Origin: an uncultured Lachnospiraceae bacterium
Lineage (GTDB): Bacteria; Bacillota; Clostridia; Lachnospirales; Lachnospiraceae
Length of the DNA stretch: 64,000 nucleotides
Assembly: GCA_934432885.1 (NCBI GenBank)
Contig: CAKRYY010000010.1
Coordinates: 1 to 64,000 of the forward strand
Direction: 5' to 3'
The translations under genes and the position numbers were made by a program. Below the pieces are notes generated by a model. It did not search any database and had not been told where the DNA came from. It saw only the letters and a list, made by a program, of their open reading frames with translations. This document shows, one piece after another, positions 17,354 to 26,868 of this stretch; the first letter of the stretch is position 1, and each line of letters opens with the position of its first letter.

Positions 17354-17390
17354 AAAAAACGCTCAGACCATAAGGTCTGGGCGTTTTTTT
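17354..17390 (+). terminator. Terminator after the TetR/small-protein operon
   Basis: AAAACGCTCAGACC-ATAA-GGTCTGGGCGTTTTTTT: long stem and T-tract. The repeat element at 17394 follows immediately. Confidence 0.92.
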
Positions 17391-17393
17391 AAC

Positions 17394-17513
17394 TTATAAG
17401 AAACTTCATTTCCATAAATCCATAAATTAAAATGGATGCGCAGCTCGCGGAGATGAATTCTGCCTTGCAGGCACCGCTCGCGCACAGAGAGTTTGCAAGC
17501 AAACTCTTTTTTC
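17394..17513. repeat. Full-length copy of the dispersed intergenic repeat, with embedded terminator
   Basis: 5' module: TTATAAGAAACTTCATTTCC, AATTAAAATGGATGCGCAGC, TCGCGGAGATGAAT (shared with 8358-8413). 3' module 17468-17513: CAGGCACCGCTCGCGCACAG, then GAGTTTGC-AA-GCAAACTC-TTTTTT, an 8-bp hairpin with T-tract; it matches 48531-48576 at about 40 of 46 positions. The PBP1A stop codon lies at its right edge. Confidence 0.75.
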
Positions 17514-20267
17514 TTAAGGTAAGAGTCCCGCTGTGGCACTCTGGTCTGTTGCAAGACCGGGGATACCTCCGGGCTGATAGCCTGCAGTCGGGTCTGTTTC
17601 CGGCTGAGTCGGATTGAGAATGGAATCCGGCAGAGCCGTGCCGTTCTGCATTGCATTCAACTGCATTTCCAGACGCTGCTGCTCTACGATGGCCTCCGCA
17701 TTCGGCTGTAAGAAGAATTCTGCATTATGCGGACATTTTTCGATATTTGAAGTCTGTGCAGGGTCTGCATTTCCAGTTCTGAGCGGGTCAGTAGCGGCAT
17801 CCTGTGCAGTAGTGGTGGTCTTTCTGGCAGCGGAATCATCCGGTGTCAGTTCCAGCGTTCCCGGAACCTTGAACGGACATTCATCAGAAGCAGGCAGCAT
17901 GCTGTAAGCGCATACCATGCCGGAATAGTGTACATTACAGCTCTCAGTAGGAACTGTGCCCTCTGCAAAATATTCTGTCTTTAAGGTTGCATCGCATAGA
18001 CCTGCGATTGGCAGTTTACCGGATTTGCTGCATACGGTAGCGCTGACAATACCGGCGGGACGGTTAAAGGACTGGTTTGGCAAATCCTCATGAATCTTGG
18101 ACATGACTGCCCGCCATAGTACCTTTGCAAGGTTCTTTTCCGCTCCGGAGAGCTTGGTATTATTGTCAAAGCCCGCCCAGGTCGTCGCTGTGTAGTAGGG
18201 CGTGTAGCCCGCAAACCATACGTCATTATAATCGGAAGTCGTACCGGTCTTTCCGGCAATCGCCATATTGCCGAAGTTAACGGAACCGCCGGTACCGGAG
18301 GTTACAACATCCTCCATGGCATCCGTCAGCAGGAAAGCGGTGGTTTCCTTGATAACACGGTGGCTTGCCGGTTTGGAATTATCAATAATCAGCTTGCCGT
18401 CGTGGTCTACAATTTTTGTATAGAGCGTCGGTTTATAATAGGTACCGCCGTTTGCGATCGTAGCATAGGCTGCGTTTAATTCTTCATTTGTAACGCCCAT
18501 CGTAATACCGCCGAGCGCAAGAGACTGCTGAATGTCGGAGTAGATTTTTCCATTTACCTCATAGCGATCCTTCAGAGTCGTAAAACCGAAGTTAATCAGA
18601 TAATCATAGCCAAGCTGTGGCGTAATCTGTGTCAGTGTCTTAACGGCAACAATATTCAGGGAGTCACGGATACCATCTCTGAGAGAACACAGTCCTCTGT
18701 AGCCGCTGCTGTACCAGTTGGAAACAGGACGGCCGTCCGCATAGGTGTAGGGTGCGTCGTTCTGTACGTCGGCAAGGGTCAGACCTGCACTGTCCAGAGC
18801 CGGTGCATAGGTAGAAACCACCTTGAAGGTAGATCCGGGCTGACGCATGGTGTCAGTAGCGCGGTTTAAGGTACGGCTTGCTTCCTTTGCGCCTCTGCCG
18901 CCGACCATTGCAATTACGTAGCCGGTATTCTGGTCCTCTACTGTCAGGGAAACCTGCGGCTGGGGCGTTAAGGAAATCTTTTCACCGATTTCTTCGCCGC
19001 TGCCGATGACGGCATCCTTGTAGGTCTCAATGTCTGCATAAGCGTCCTCCTTGGAGGAATAGAGCATATTAAAGGATTTCTTCTCCTGCTGGAAATATGA
19101 CTTGAACATTTCCGAGCTGTAGTTTTCGATATCGCCGTTGGGCTTCTTTACGGTAAGCTCATAGGTTAAATACCACTTGGTGTCAGCGGGGAAGTTATCC
19201 GGGTTGGAGAAAGCTTCGTCACAGATTTTCTGGATTGCGCTGTCCTGTGTGGAATAGATGCTTAAGCCGCCGCTGTAAAGCAGATTGTACGCCTGTGTTT
19301 CATTGTAGCCGGCGATATTGACCAAATCATTCAAGACATCCTCTGTAAGCGCGTCTACAAAATATGTATAGACGGAATCATCTTCGGATTCTTCATTGAC
19401 GGTCTGGATGCGGGAGTAAACGTCGTCATCTATGGCTTCGTCATATTCATCCTGTGTGATATAGCCCTGCTCCAGCATGTGTGAGAGCACCGTTTTCTGA
19501 CGCTTCTCATTTTCATCCGGATGGGAAATCGGATTGTACCGGGAAGGATTCTGGGTAATAGCAGCAATGCAGGCGCATTCTGCAAGATTCAGCTCATAGA
19601 CCGGCTTGCCGAAATAGCGCAGGGACGCTGCCTGAACGCCGAGCGTATTCTGCCCTAAGTTGATGGTGTTCATGTAGTTTTCCAGAATCTTATCCTTGTC
19701 CATAACCTTTTCCAGCTCAAGGGCAAGGTATTGTTCCTGAATTTTACGCTTGATTTTTTCAATGGTAGTTTCACTCGTCCAGCCCTCGAAAACGTTGTTT
19801 TTCAAAAGCTGCTGCGTGATGGTACTGGCTCCCTGCGATAAGTCGCGGTTTTTGATGGCGATAACGCCTGCACGGATGATACCCTTGATGTCGATGCCGT
19901 TGTGCTCGTAGAAACGTTCGTCCTCGATAGCGACAAAGGCATGCGCCAGATTTTCGGGAATCTGTTCCATGGTAACCGGAATACGGTTAGAATCCGCAGC
20001 GACCAGCTTTGCAAGCTCATGCCCTTCGGTGTCGTAGACAAAGGTCGAAAACCCGGAGGGGGAAACGTCGATGTGAGAAATGTCCGGCGCAGAGCTTAAG
20101 ATGCCCTTAAATACGCCAAGACCAGCGCTCGCGCCTAAAACGACCAGCGAGAGAAGACCAATTAAAAATACTTTTGTTATAATAAGAGTCAGCTTGCGAC
20201 CCCATTTCGCGGAAGTGGAATGGAGTTCTTTTTTCTTGCGGCGGACTCCCTTTTTTCCATAATTCAT
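17514..20267 (-). CDS. Class A penicillin-binding protein (PBP1A type)
   Basis: 917 aa; the start at 20267 has AGGAGG 9 nt upstream, while an in-frame ATG at 20315 does not. A basic N-terminus and one membrane helix (about 28-52) lead to the glycosyltransferase 51 domain (EDERFYEHNGIDIKG; SQGASTITQQLLKN), then the transpeptidase with SxxK in RQPGSTFKVV, SxN in RDSLNIVAV and KTG in IAGKTGTTSDYND. A Thr/Ala/Pro/Gln-rich tail follows. It polymerises and cross-links peptidoglycan. Gene symbol is left open because ponA/pbpF-type names cannot be told apart here. Confidence 0.92.
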   Translation of the reverse strand: MNYGKKGVRRKKKELHSTSAKWGRKLTLIITKVFLIGLLSLVVLGASAGLGVFKGILSSAPDISHIDVSPSGFSTFVYDTEGHELAKLVAADSNRIPVTMEQIPENLAHAFVAIEDERFYEHNGIDIKGIIRAGVIAIKNRDLSQGASTITQQLLKNNVFEGWTSETTIEKIKRKIQEQYLALELEKVMDKDKILENYMNTINLGQNTLGVQAASLRYFGKPVYELNLAECACIAAITQNPSRYNPISHPDENEKRQKTVLSHMLEQGYITQDEYDEAIDDDVYSRIQTVNEESEDDSVYTYFVDALTEDVLNDLVNIAGYNETQAYNLLYSGGLSIYSTQDSAIQKICDEAFSNPDNFPADTKWYLTYELTVKKPNGDIENYSSEMFKSYFQQEKKSFNMLYSSKEDAYADIETYKDAVIGSGEEIGEKISLTPQPQVSLTVEDQNTGYVIAMVGGRGAKEASRTLNRATDTMRQPGSTFKVVSTYAPALDSAGLTLADVQNDAPYTYADGRPVSNWYSSGYRGLCSLRDGIRDSLNIVAVKTLTQITPQLGYDYLINFGFTTLKDRYEVNGKIYSDIQQSLALGGITMGVTNEELNAAYATIANGGTYYKPTLYTKIVDHDGKLIIDNSKPASHRVIKETTAFLLTDAMEDVVTSGTGGSVNFGNMAIAGKTGTTSDYNDVWFAGYTPYYTATTWAGFDNNTKLSGAEKNLAKVLWRAVMSKIHEDLPNQSFNRPAGIVSATVCSKSGKLPIAGLCDATLKTEYFAEGTVPTESCNVHYSGMVCAYSMLPASDECPFKVPGTLELTPDDSAARKTTTTAQDAATDPLRTGNADPAQTSNIEKCPHNAEFFLQPNAEAIVEQQRLEMQLNAMQNGTALPDSILNPTQPETDPTAGYQPGGIPGLATDQSATAGLLP

Positions 20268-20328
20268 GTTATACTGCCTCCTGCCATGAAATGCGGCAAA
20301 TCCTGCCCATCTCAAAATGTACGAATAG

Positions 20329-20357
20329 AGTATATCAAAAATCGGGTGGTAAATAAA
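20329..20357 (-). promoter_or_regulatory. Possible promoter of the PBP gene
   Basis: Minus strand TATACT (20329-20334) preceded by TGA (extended -10); TTTATT at 20352-20357 is a weak -35 at 17 bp. Confidence 0.4.
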
Positions 20358-20514
20358 GGATTTTATGGAATATTAAAAATTGTTCACATTTTGAAAGCGT
20401 TTTATTCCGACTGTATCAGGAATGTAATAAATGTAAATTGTTAGTGAAGTTCTTTCATTTTTTGCAAAAACCTGTTATGCTTGAGTATACGGTTAAATCA
20501 TCAGGAGCAGGGCA

Positions 20515-21159
20515 ATGGAAAGACAGGAACAGATGTCGTACCGCGTGATAGCGCGCGAGGCGACGGGCGAAATCGTAGAAAAAAAATCCCGGTTTATAGC
20601 GACGATGGTGCCCGTCTCGGACGAAGATGCGGCGGCGGCATTTCTGGATGCGATGCGCAAAAGATACTATGATGCAAGGCATAACTGTTACGCATATATT
20701 ATAGGAAAGGATACGCGCACAGAGCGCAGCAGTGATGACGGCGAACCGAGCGGAACAGCGGGACGGCCGATGCTTGAGGTGCTGCGCGGAGCGGGTCTTA
20801 CGGATGTGGCGGCAGTTGTGACGAGGTATTTTGGAGGCGTCCTGCTTGGAACAGGCGGCTTGGTGCGTGCATATACACAGGCATTGCAGGCGGCTGTGGA
20901 AAACAGCGAGATGATTACCATGCGCGGCGGCGTGCAGTATACGGTTTCGGCGGATTACACACTGACAGGAAAACTGCAGCACCTGTTTGCCACGGAGGGC
21001 GTTTTTGTAAAGGACACCATTTACAGTGAGCAGGTTACATTCTGCATAGTGATTCCTCCTGCACTGGAAGAAAAATTAAAAAAGAGTATGATAGAATTAT
21101 CCTCCGGCAGGCTTTTTCTTGAGAAAAACGGGTATTCTTATTATGAGGAAAGGAATTAA
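20515..21159 (+). CDS. YigZ/IMPACT family protein
   Basis: 214 aa. The UPF0029/IMPACT N-terminal domain shows EKKSRFIATMVPV, DARHNCYAYIIG, SDDGEPSGTAGRPMLEVL and VVTRYFGGVLLGTGGLVRAY, the family's hallmark run. A C-terminal DUF1949-like EF-G-type domain follows (about 140-205). Bacterial members (YvyE, YigZ) are conserved but of unclear function; the eukaryotic relative IMPACT modulates translation control. AGGAG at 20503-20507 supports ATG 20515. Confidence 0.88.
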   Translation: MERQEQMSYRVIAREATGEIVEKKSRFIATMVPVSDEDAAAAFLDAMRKRYYDARHNCYAYIIGKDTRTERSSDDGEPSGTAGRPMLEVLRGAGLTDVAAVVTRYFGGVLLGTGGLVRAYTQALQAAVENSEMITMRGGVQYTVSADYTLTGKLQHLFATEGVFVKDTIYSEQVTFCIVIPPALEEKLKKSMIELSSGRLFLEKNGYSYYEERN

Positions 21160-21212
21160 GGGCGGCGCGTAATAACACATAATCTATAATAAAAGAAAGG
21201 CGGGTGAAGGTC

Positions 21213-22565
21213 ATGAATGAACTGAGAGAAGAAATGGATGAACTGAAGGAACTGCTGGAAACCAAGCAGTATACCAGACTCAGGCAGAACCTTGCGGAAC
21301 TGAATGATGCGGATATTGCGGCATTTATCGAAGACCTGGATGAGGAAGATTCCCTGAAGGTTTTCAGAATTTTGCCAAAATCCATTGCGGCGGATGTATT
21401 TGCTTATCTGGAAGTAGAGAATCAGCAGCTTATCATTACGGCATTGTCTGAAAAAGAGGCGGCAAACATTATCGATAACCTGATGGCGGATGATGCGACG
21501 GACCTTTTGGAGGAGATGCCTGCCAATATTGTCAAAAAGCTGCTTGCCAATGCAAGCCCGGAAACGAGGCGGGACATCAATCATCTGCTGCGTTACCCGG
21601 AGGATTCTGCCGGCAGTATTATGACGGTGGAATATGTTGACCTTAAAGAGGATATTACGGTAAAGGATGCGATAGAGCGAATCCGTAAGGTCGGGGTCGA
21701 CAGCGAGACCATTAACATCTGTTATGTGCTTGACAGCAAGCGGACACTCGTAGGAACGGTTGCACTGCGCTATTTGCTCCTGAGCCAGCCGGATGCGGTA
21801 ATTGGGGATATTATGCATGAAAATGTAATTTCCTTAAATACCCTCATGGATCAGGAGGAGGTTGCGAGGCAGTTCCAGAAATACGGCTTTGTTGCGATGC
21901 CGGTTGTCGACAATGAAAACAGGCTTGTCGGTATCGTTACGGTGGATGACGTTGTAGACATTCTGGAAGAAGAGGCGACAGAGGATATTGAAAAGATGGC
22001 GGCTATCGTGCCATCCGATAAATCCTACATGCGTACCGGCATTTTTGAAACGTGGAAAAAGAGAATCCCATGGCTGCTTCTTTTGATGATTTCAGCGACC
22101 TTTACCGGCAGAATCATTACCTCGTTTGAGGATGCGTTAAGCAGCTGCGTTGTGCTGACTGCCTTTATTCCGATGCTGATGGATACGGGCGGAAATGCAG
22201 GAGGGCAGTCGAGCGTTACCATCATCAGAGGACTTTCCTTAAATGAGATTGAATTTGGAGATATTTTCAAGGTACTCTGGAAGGAGGGCAGGGTTGCAAT
22301 TCTGTGCGGCGTTGCTCTGGCTGCGGCGAATTTTATCAAGCTCTTATTCCTTGATAGAGTAGGACTTTCCGTTGCGACGGTCGTATGTGCGACACTGGTG
22401 GTAACGGTGCTGATTGCAAACCTCGTTGGCTGCACGCTGCCGATGTTTGCAAAGAAAATCGGATTTGACCCTGCGGTTATGGCGAGCCCGTTTATTACGA
22501 CGATTGTGGATGCGATTTCCCTGATGGTATATTTTCAGATTGCGGCAAGCCTGCTGCACATTTAA
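21213..22565 (+). CDS. mgtE: Magnesium transporter MgtE
   Basis: 450 aa from ATG 21213 (GGTGAAGG upstream; GTG 21204 is less likely). The N-terminal helical domain (residues 1-130, LLEEMPANIVKKLL) and two CBS domains (about 135-255; SIMTVEYVDL, GIVTVDDVVDILEEEA) sense cytosolic Mg2+ and gate the pore. The C-terminal part has five helices with TGGNAGGQSSVTIIRGL in the conduction path. No Mg2+ riboswitch fits in the short space to the previous gene, with which it may be co-transcribed. Confidence 0.93.
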   Translation: MNELREEMDELKELLETKQYTRLRQNLAELNDADIAAFIEDLDEEDSLKVFRILPKSIAADVFAYLEVENQQLIITALSEKEAANIIDNLMADDATDLLEEMPANIVKKLLANASPETRRDINHLLRYPEDSAGSIMTVEYVDLKEDITVKDAIERIRKVGVDSETINICYVLDSKRTLVGTVALRYLLLSQPDAVIGDIMHENVISLNTLMDQEEVARQFQKYGFVAMPVVDNENRLVGIVTVDDVVDILEEEATEDIEKMAAIVPSDKSYMRTGIFETWKKRIPWLLLLMISATFTGRIITSFEDALSSCVVLTAFIPMLMDTGGNAGGQSSVTIIRGLSLNEIEFGDIFKVLWKEGRVAILCGVALAAANFIKLLFLDRVGLSVATVVCATLVVTVLIANLVGCTLPMFAKKIGFDPAVMASPFITTIVDAISLMVYFQIAASLLHI

Positions 22566-22600
22566 TAGGTACAGCCTTAAGATAAAAGGAGCTATGACAG

Positions 22601-23356
22601 ATGAAGCTGATTTCATGGAATGTAAATGGTCTGCGCGCCTGCGTAGGCAAGGGATTTACAGAATTTGTTGAGGCGCAGCAGCCGGATATTCTGTGCTTAC
22701 AGGAGACGAAGCTGCAGGCAGGGCAGATTGACCTGCCGATGGAAGGGTATCATGCTTACTGGAATTATGCGGAAAAAAAGGGGTATTCTGGAACGGCGCT
22801 GTTTACAAAAACAGAGCCGCTTGCAGTGACCTATGGAATCGGAATACCGGAGCATGACAAGGAGGGCAGAGTTATCACTGCCGAATTTGCAGATTTTTAT
22901 ATGATAACGGTTTATACGCCAAATTCCCAGAATGAGTTGACAAGACTTCCCTATCGCATGACATGGGAGGATGCTTTTCTTTCCTATTTAAAGGAGCTGG
23001 AGCAGAAAAAGCCCGTCATATTCTGTGGCGACTTAAATGTAGCACATCAGGAGATTGATCTGAAAAATCCAAAATCAAACCATAAAAATGCCGGCTTTAC
23101 CGATGAGGAAAGAGGAAAGTTTGCAAGACTTCTGGAAAATGGATTTGTCGATACCTTCCGCTATTTCTATCCTGAACAGGAGGGCATTTATTCGTGGTGG
23201 TCCTACCGTTTCCACGCGCGGGAAAAAAACGCGGGGTGGCGTATTGATTATTTTCTGGTATCCGACTGCTTGAAGGAAAGGCTTGACGATGCGGTAATCT
23301 ACACCGATGTCTTTGGTTCAGACCATTGCCCGGTAGGGCTTTTCTTAAAGGACTAA
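22601..23356 (+). CDS. xth: Exodeoxyribonuclease III
   Basis: 251 aa AP endonuclease/3'-5' exonuclease of base excision repair. Active-site motifs [43 protein letters not shown] and SDHCPVGL give the metal-binding Asn/Glu/Asp and the catalytic Asp-His pair. AAAAGGAGC lies upstream. It starts 35 nt after mgtE. Confidence 0.92.
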   Translation: MKLISWNVNGLRACVGKGFTEFVEAQQPDILCLQETKLQAGQIDLPMEGYHAYWNYAEKKGYSGTALFTKTEPLAVTYGIGIPEHDKEGRVITAEFADFYMITVYTPNSQNELTRLPYRMTWEDAFLSYLKELEQKKPVIFCGDLNVAHQEIDLKNPKSNHKNAGFTDEERGKFARLLENGFVDTFRYFYPEQEGIYSWWSYRFHAREKNAGWRIDYFLVSDCLKERLDDAVIYTDVFGSDHCPVGLFLKD

Positions 23357-23394
23357 TATAAGCTGCTCTTATGACAAACATAATAAATATTGAT

Positions 23395-23423
23395 TTTACT
23401 TATATGCGAACTTCATGTATACT
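23395..23423 (+). promoter_or_regulatory. Probable promoter of purA
   Basis: TTTACT (23395-23400), 17-bp spacer, TATACT (23418-23423), 50 bp before the start. Confidence 0.5.
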
Positions 23424-23473
23424 ATTACAGTAAGAGAGTGGGATTATCGTAAATTTGAGGAAGGAGCAACAAA

Positions 23474-24766
23474 ATGGTAAAAGCAGTTGTAGGAGCAAAC
23501 TGGGGAGACGAAGGAAAAGGAAAAATCACGGATATGCTTGCACAGGAGGCGGACATTATCATCCGTTTTCAGGGTGGTGCAAACGCAGGACATACAATCG
23601 TAAACAATTACGGAAAATTTGCGCTGCATACTCTGCCGTCAGGTGTATTTTATCAGCATACGACCAGCATCATCGGAAATGGCGTTGCGCTGAATATTCC
23701 GATTCTGTTAAATGAAATCAAGTCGATTACAGACAGAAATGTACCGACACCGAAGATTCTGATTTCAGACAGAGCGCAGATTGTGATGCCTTATCATATC
23801 CTGTTTGACCAGTATGAGGAGGAACGTCTCGGCGGAAAATCCTTTGGCTCTACCAAGTCAGGAATTGCGCCTTTCTATTCTGATAAATATGCAAAAATCG
23901 GCTTCCAGGTAAGTGAGCTCTTTGATGAGGAACTGCTGCAGGAAAAGGTAAAGCGCGTCTGCGAAACCAAGAATGTTATTTTAGAGCACCTTTATCATAA
24001 GCCGCTGATTGTTGAAGAAGAGCTGCTTGCGACACTGCATGAGTACCGCGATATGGTAGCGCCTTATGTATGTGATGTTTCCCTGTATCTTGACCAGGCG
24101 CTTAAGGCTGGCAAGAATATTCTGTTAGAGGGACAGCTTGGTACTTTAAAGGACCCGGATCACGGTATTTATCCGATGGTAACCTCCTCCTCAACGCTTG
24201 CCGCTTATGGTGCGATCGGTGCAGGACTGCCGCCGTATGCAATCAACCAGATTGTTACGGTCTGCAAGGCATATTCCTCCGCAGTAGGCGCTGGCGCTTT
24301 CGTTTCAGAAATCTTTGGAGAGGAAGCAGACGAGCTTAGAAGACGCGGCGGAGACGGCGGAGAATTCGGTGCTACGACAGGACGTCCCCGGAGAATGGGC
24401 TGGTTTGACTGTGTGGCCTCCAAGTATGGCTGCCGCCTGCAGGGAACGACAGATGTTGCCTTTACCGTATTGGATGTGCTTGGCTATCTGGATGAGATTC
24501 CGGTCTGCGTTGGCTATGAAATTGACGGAGAAGAAACGACACAGTTCCCGGTTACCTGTAAGTTAGAAAAAGCAAATCCCATCTTAAAGACGCTTCCGGG
24601 CTGGAAAACGGACATCAGAGGCATTAAAAAGTATGAGGACCTGCCGGAGAACTGCCGCAAATATGTTGAATTCATCGAGGAGCAGATTGGCTATCCGATT
24701 ACAATGGTAAGCAACGGACCGGGCAGAGAGGACATTATCTACAGAGAAAGCCCCCTGAAAAAATAA
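23474..24766 (+). CDS. purA: Adenylosuccinate synthetase
   Basis: 430 aa. Joins IMP and aspartate with GTP to give adenylosuccinate, the first step from IMP to AMP. Motifs: GANWGDEGKGK at the N-terminus, GGANAGHTIV with catalytic His, STKSGIAPFYSDK, and the C-terminal substrate loop RRGGDGGEFGATTGRPRRMG. AGGAAGGAGC precedes the start. It is not next to other purine genes except xpt some 7 kb upstream. Confidence 0.95.
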   Translation: MVKAVVGANWGDEGKGKITDMLAQEADIIIRFQGGANAGHTIVNNYGKFALHTLPSGVFYQHTTSIIGNGVALNIPILLNEIKSITDRNVPTPKILISDRAQIVMPYHILFDQYEEERLGGKSFGSTKSGIAPFYSDKYAKIGFQVSELFDEELLQEKVKRVCETKNVILEHLYHKPLIVEEELLATLHEYRDMVAPYVCDVSLYLDQALKAGKNILLEGQLGTLKDPDHGIYPMVTSSSTLAAYGAIGAGLPPYAINQIVTVCKAYSSAVGAGAFVSEIFGEEADELRRRGGDGGEFGATTGRPRRMGWFDCVASKYGCRLQGTTDVAFTVLDVLGYLDEIPVCVGYEIDGEETTQFPVTCKLEKANPILKTLPGWKTDIRGIKKYEDLPENCRKYVEFIEEQIGYPITMVSNGPGREDIIYRESPLKK

Positions 24767-24782
24767 ATGAATATCATTCATT
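24766..24782. promoter_or_regulatory. TetR operator 1 (before the tetR gene)
   Basis: AATGAAT-ATC-ATTCATT, a perfect 17-bp palindrome abutting the -35 TTGACA. The same palindrome recurs at 25470-25486 before the MATE gene. Confidence 0.75.
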
Positions 24783-24809
24783 GACAACTGCGAAAACAGG
24801 AGGTATACT
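24781..24809 (+). promoter_or_regulatory. Promoter of the tetR gene
   Basis: TTGACA (24781-24786), 17 bp, TATACT (24804-24809). The -35 overlaps the operator, so binding should block polymerase. Confidence 0.8.
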
Positions 24810-24832
24810 GTTTTTAGCAGGAGGAAACAGGG

Positions 24833-25414
24833 ATGCGCATTGTAAAGGACCCGGATGAAAGAAAGCAGGAAATTTTAGATGCGGCGATTCGCGTTTTTGC
24901 CCGTAAGGGGTATGAGAAAACGTCGATTTCAGATATTGCAAATGAAATCGGCATATCTCAGGGCTTATGCTACCGCTATTTTCCGTCTAAAGAAGCGATA
25001 TATGATGCTGCACTTGAAGAATATGCCCAGTTCATTGCAGATACCAATATGAAAAAGACGCAGATAAAGGGCTTGCCGCTTCGGGAACAGATTGCATGTA
25101 TCAGCCGTAATATGCGGGATTATGCCATGACGGAGCGCGGGCAGGCGGAGCTGTACGAGCTGTTTCACAGACCGGAAAGCAGAAAGCTGCATAATGAGCT
25201 TTTCCTAAAGGTTGCGCAGAGACAGGTTCCTTATGTGACAGGAATCCTTACAGAAGCAGAAATGCGGGGTGAGATTCAACTGGAAAATCCAGAAGCAATG
25301 GCATATTTCTGCGTATTTGGACAGGTAGGAATCCTGATGTCAGAGCAGTATTCGGAGCAGGAAAAGACAGAGCATATCAAACAGTGTCTTTTGGAAATGC
25401 TGCATCTGATATAG
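24833..25414 (+). CDS. TetR/AcrR-family repressor of the adjacent MATE pump
   Basis: 193 aa. TetR HTH at residues 10-57 (FARKGYEKTSISDIANEIGI, SQGLCYRYFPSKEAIYDAAL) and a helical ligand domain. CAGGAGGAAACAGGG-type site upstream. Two identical palindromic operators flank it, at its own promoter and before the MATE gene, making it the likely drug-sensing repressor of both. Confidence 0.85.
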   Translation: MRIVKDPDERKQEILDAAIRVFARKGYEKTSISDIANEIGISQGLCYRYFPSKEAIYDAALEEYAQFIADTNMKKTQIKGLPLREQIACISRNMRDYAMTERGQAELYELFHRPESRKLHNELFLKVAQRQVPYVTGILTEAEMRGEIQLENPEAMAYFCVFGQVGILMSEQYSEQEKTEHIKQCLLEMLHLI

Positions 25415-25429
25415 TTATTATGTAATTTT

Positions 25430-25453
25430 CGGCAGGTGCAAGAGTGCCTGCCG
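25430..25453. repeat. Hairpin between tetR and MATE genes
   Basis: CGGCAGG and CCTGCCG form a perfect 7-bp stem with a 10-nt loop. No T-tract follows, so it may weaken read-through or mark a processing point. Confidence 0.45.
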
Positions 25454-25469
25454 GTATATTTGCCCGCAA

Positions 25470-25486
25470 AATGAATGATATTCATT
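25470..25486. promoter_or_regulatory. TetR operator 2 (before the MATE gene)
   Basis: AATGAAT-GAT-ATTCATT, the same palindrome as at 24766-24782 on the other strand, 24 bp before the MATE start codon and close to its ribosome site. Confidence 0.75.
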
Positions 25487-25510
25487 CAATAAAGAAAGAG
25501 AGGAAAACAA

Positions 25511-26836
25511 ATGAAAAGTAAAATTGATTTTGTAAATGGAAAAACTGGCAGTAGTCTGCTGCGGATGGTATTGCCGCTGCTCGGCGCAATGCTTCTGACG
25601 ATGGCTTACAATCTGGTAGACAGTCTGTGGGTGGGAAATCTGCTCGGAGAAAACGGCTATGCCGCTTTGACAAATTCGACGGCGGTTGTATTGATTTTAA
25701 ATGCGATCGCAATGGGAGCGGGAAATGGAATTGCCATTTTAATATCGCAGACCGTAGGCGCAGGCAGGGCGAAGGAGGCCGAAGAAATGACGGCAACTGC
25801 GCTTCTTATGTCCGCCGGATTTGCAGTGGGCGTAACTGCGATTCTGGAAATTTTCCTGCGCAGTATTCTTGGGGCAATGCAGACGCCTGCGCAGCTTTTT
25901 GAAGCTGCCTATGCTTATTTGTCCGTTTATCTGCTTGGCTATGTGGCTATCTATTTGTATATGCAGTTTACAGCGATATTCCGTGCCTATGGCGACCCGA
26001 TATTTCAGATGAAGGGAATGTTATATTCCACACTGTTAAATGCAGTGTTAGACCCGCTTATGATTCATGTATGGGGACTTAGAGGCGCAGCATGGGCGAC
26101 AGTAGCTTCAGAGGTGCTCTGCCTGTTATTTGCCTTTGTTTATCACAGAAGAAAAAAACTGTTTGCGCTTCGGCTTTCCAATGCATCGGCAAAGCATATA
26201 AAACCGCTTTTATGTGATGCGATTCCGGCGGCTCTGCAAAGCTGTATGCCGGCAATCAGCTCTGCTGTCATGCTCTTTCTGGTAACGGGCTTTGGCGTAA
26301 CGGCAATCGCTGCTTATGGCGTGACAAATAAGCTGGAAATTCTGCTTTTTTATCCTGCAATGGCAATGAATATGGGACTGACGACGATTGTAGGGCAGTG
26401 CTTCGGTGCAGGAAGATGTGACCGGGCGCGGGATTATATGCGCTGTGCACTTTGGCTTGGGGGAATTTTTACGGCAGTTTTAAGCGCGGCAGTTCTGATA
26501 TTTGCAGGAAATCTCAGTCTGCTTTTTGTTGCAGGCACGAAAGCGGCAGAGATTGTAGCGGGCTTCTTTAAAATTGTAAGCGTAGGCTATGTCATGTATA
26601 TGCTGACGAGCTGCTTTCTTGGTGAGCTTAGCGGCTTTGGAAAACCCGGTGCAAGCATGCTGCTCTTTTTCCTTTATTATATTGTCATCCGAATTCCGGC
26701 GGCGCTGCTTTTCGTACATGGCGGCTTTGGTTTAAATGGAATCTGGACGGCAATACTGCTCAGCCATATTGCGGCGGCGCTGTTTGCCGGTATTATAGCA
26801 GCAAAAACGGCACGGATGCAGTCCACCAAGGCGTGA
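25511..26836 (+). CDS. MATE-family multidrug efflux transporter
   Basis: 441 aa with twelve predicted membrane segments in two halves. The N-terminal LPLLGAMLLTMAYNLVDSLW and WVGNLLGENGYAALTNS segments are typical of the DinF/NorM-like MATE group. MATE proteins expel cationic compounds using Na+ or H+ gradients. AAAGAGAGG precedes ATG 25511. The gene ends in a CGGCACGG...CCGTGCCG inverted repeat (26808-26852) that might act as a bidirectional end signal, though without a T-tract. Confidence 0.9.
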   Translation: MKSKIDFVNGKTGSSLLRMVLPLLGAMLLTMAYNLVDSLWVGNLLGENGYAALTNSTAVVLILNAIAMGAGNGIAILISQTVGAGRAKEAEEMTATALLMSAGFAVGVTAILEIFLRSILGAMQTPAQLFEAAYAYLSVYLLGYVAIYLYMQFTAIFRAYGDPIFQMKGMLYSTLLNAVLDPLMIHVWGLRGAAWATVASEVLCLLFAFVYHRRKKLFALRLSNASAKHIKPLLCDAIPAALQSCMPAISSAVMLFLVTGFGVTAIAAYGVTNKLEILLFYPAMAMNMGLTTIVGQCFGAGRCDRARDYMRCALWLGGIFTAVLSAAVLIFAGNLSLLFVAGTKAAEIVAGFFKIVSVGYVMYMLTSCFLGELSGFGKPGASMLLFFLYYIVIRIPAALLFVHGGFGLNGIWTAILLSHIAAALFAGIIAAKTARMQSTKA

Positions 26837-26868
26837 GACTGACCGTGCCGCAGCATACGGAAATCAGC

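Noticed and set aside
21160..21212. Magnesium riboswitch before mgtE
   Set aside because: The space is about 50 bp, too short for an M-box.
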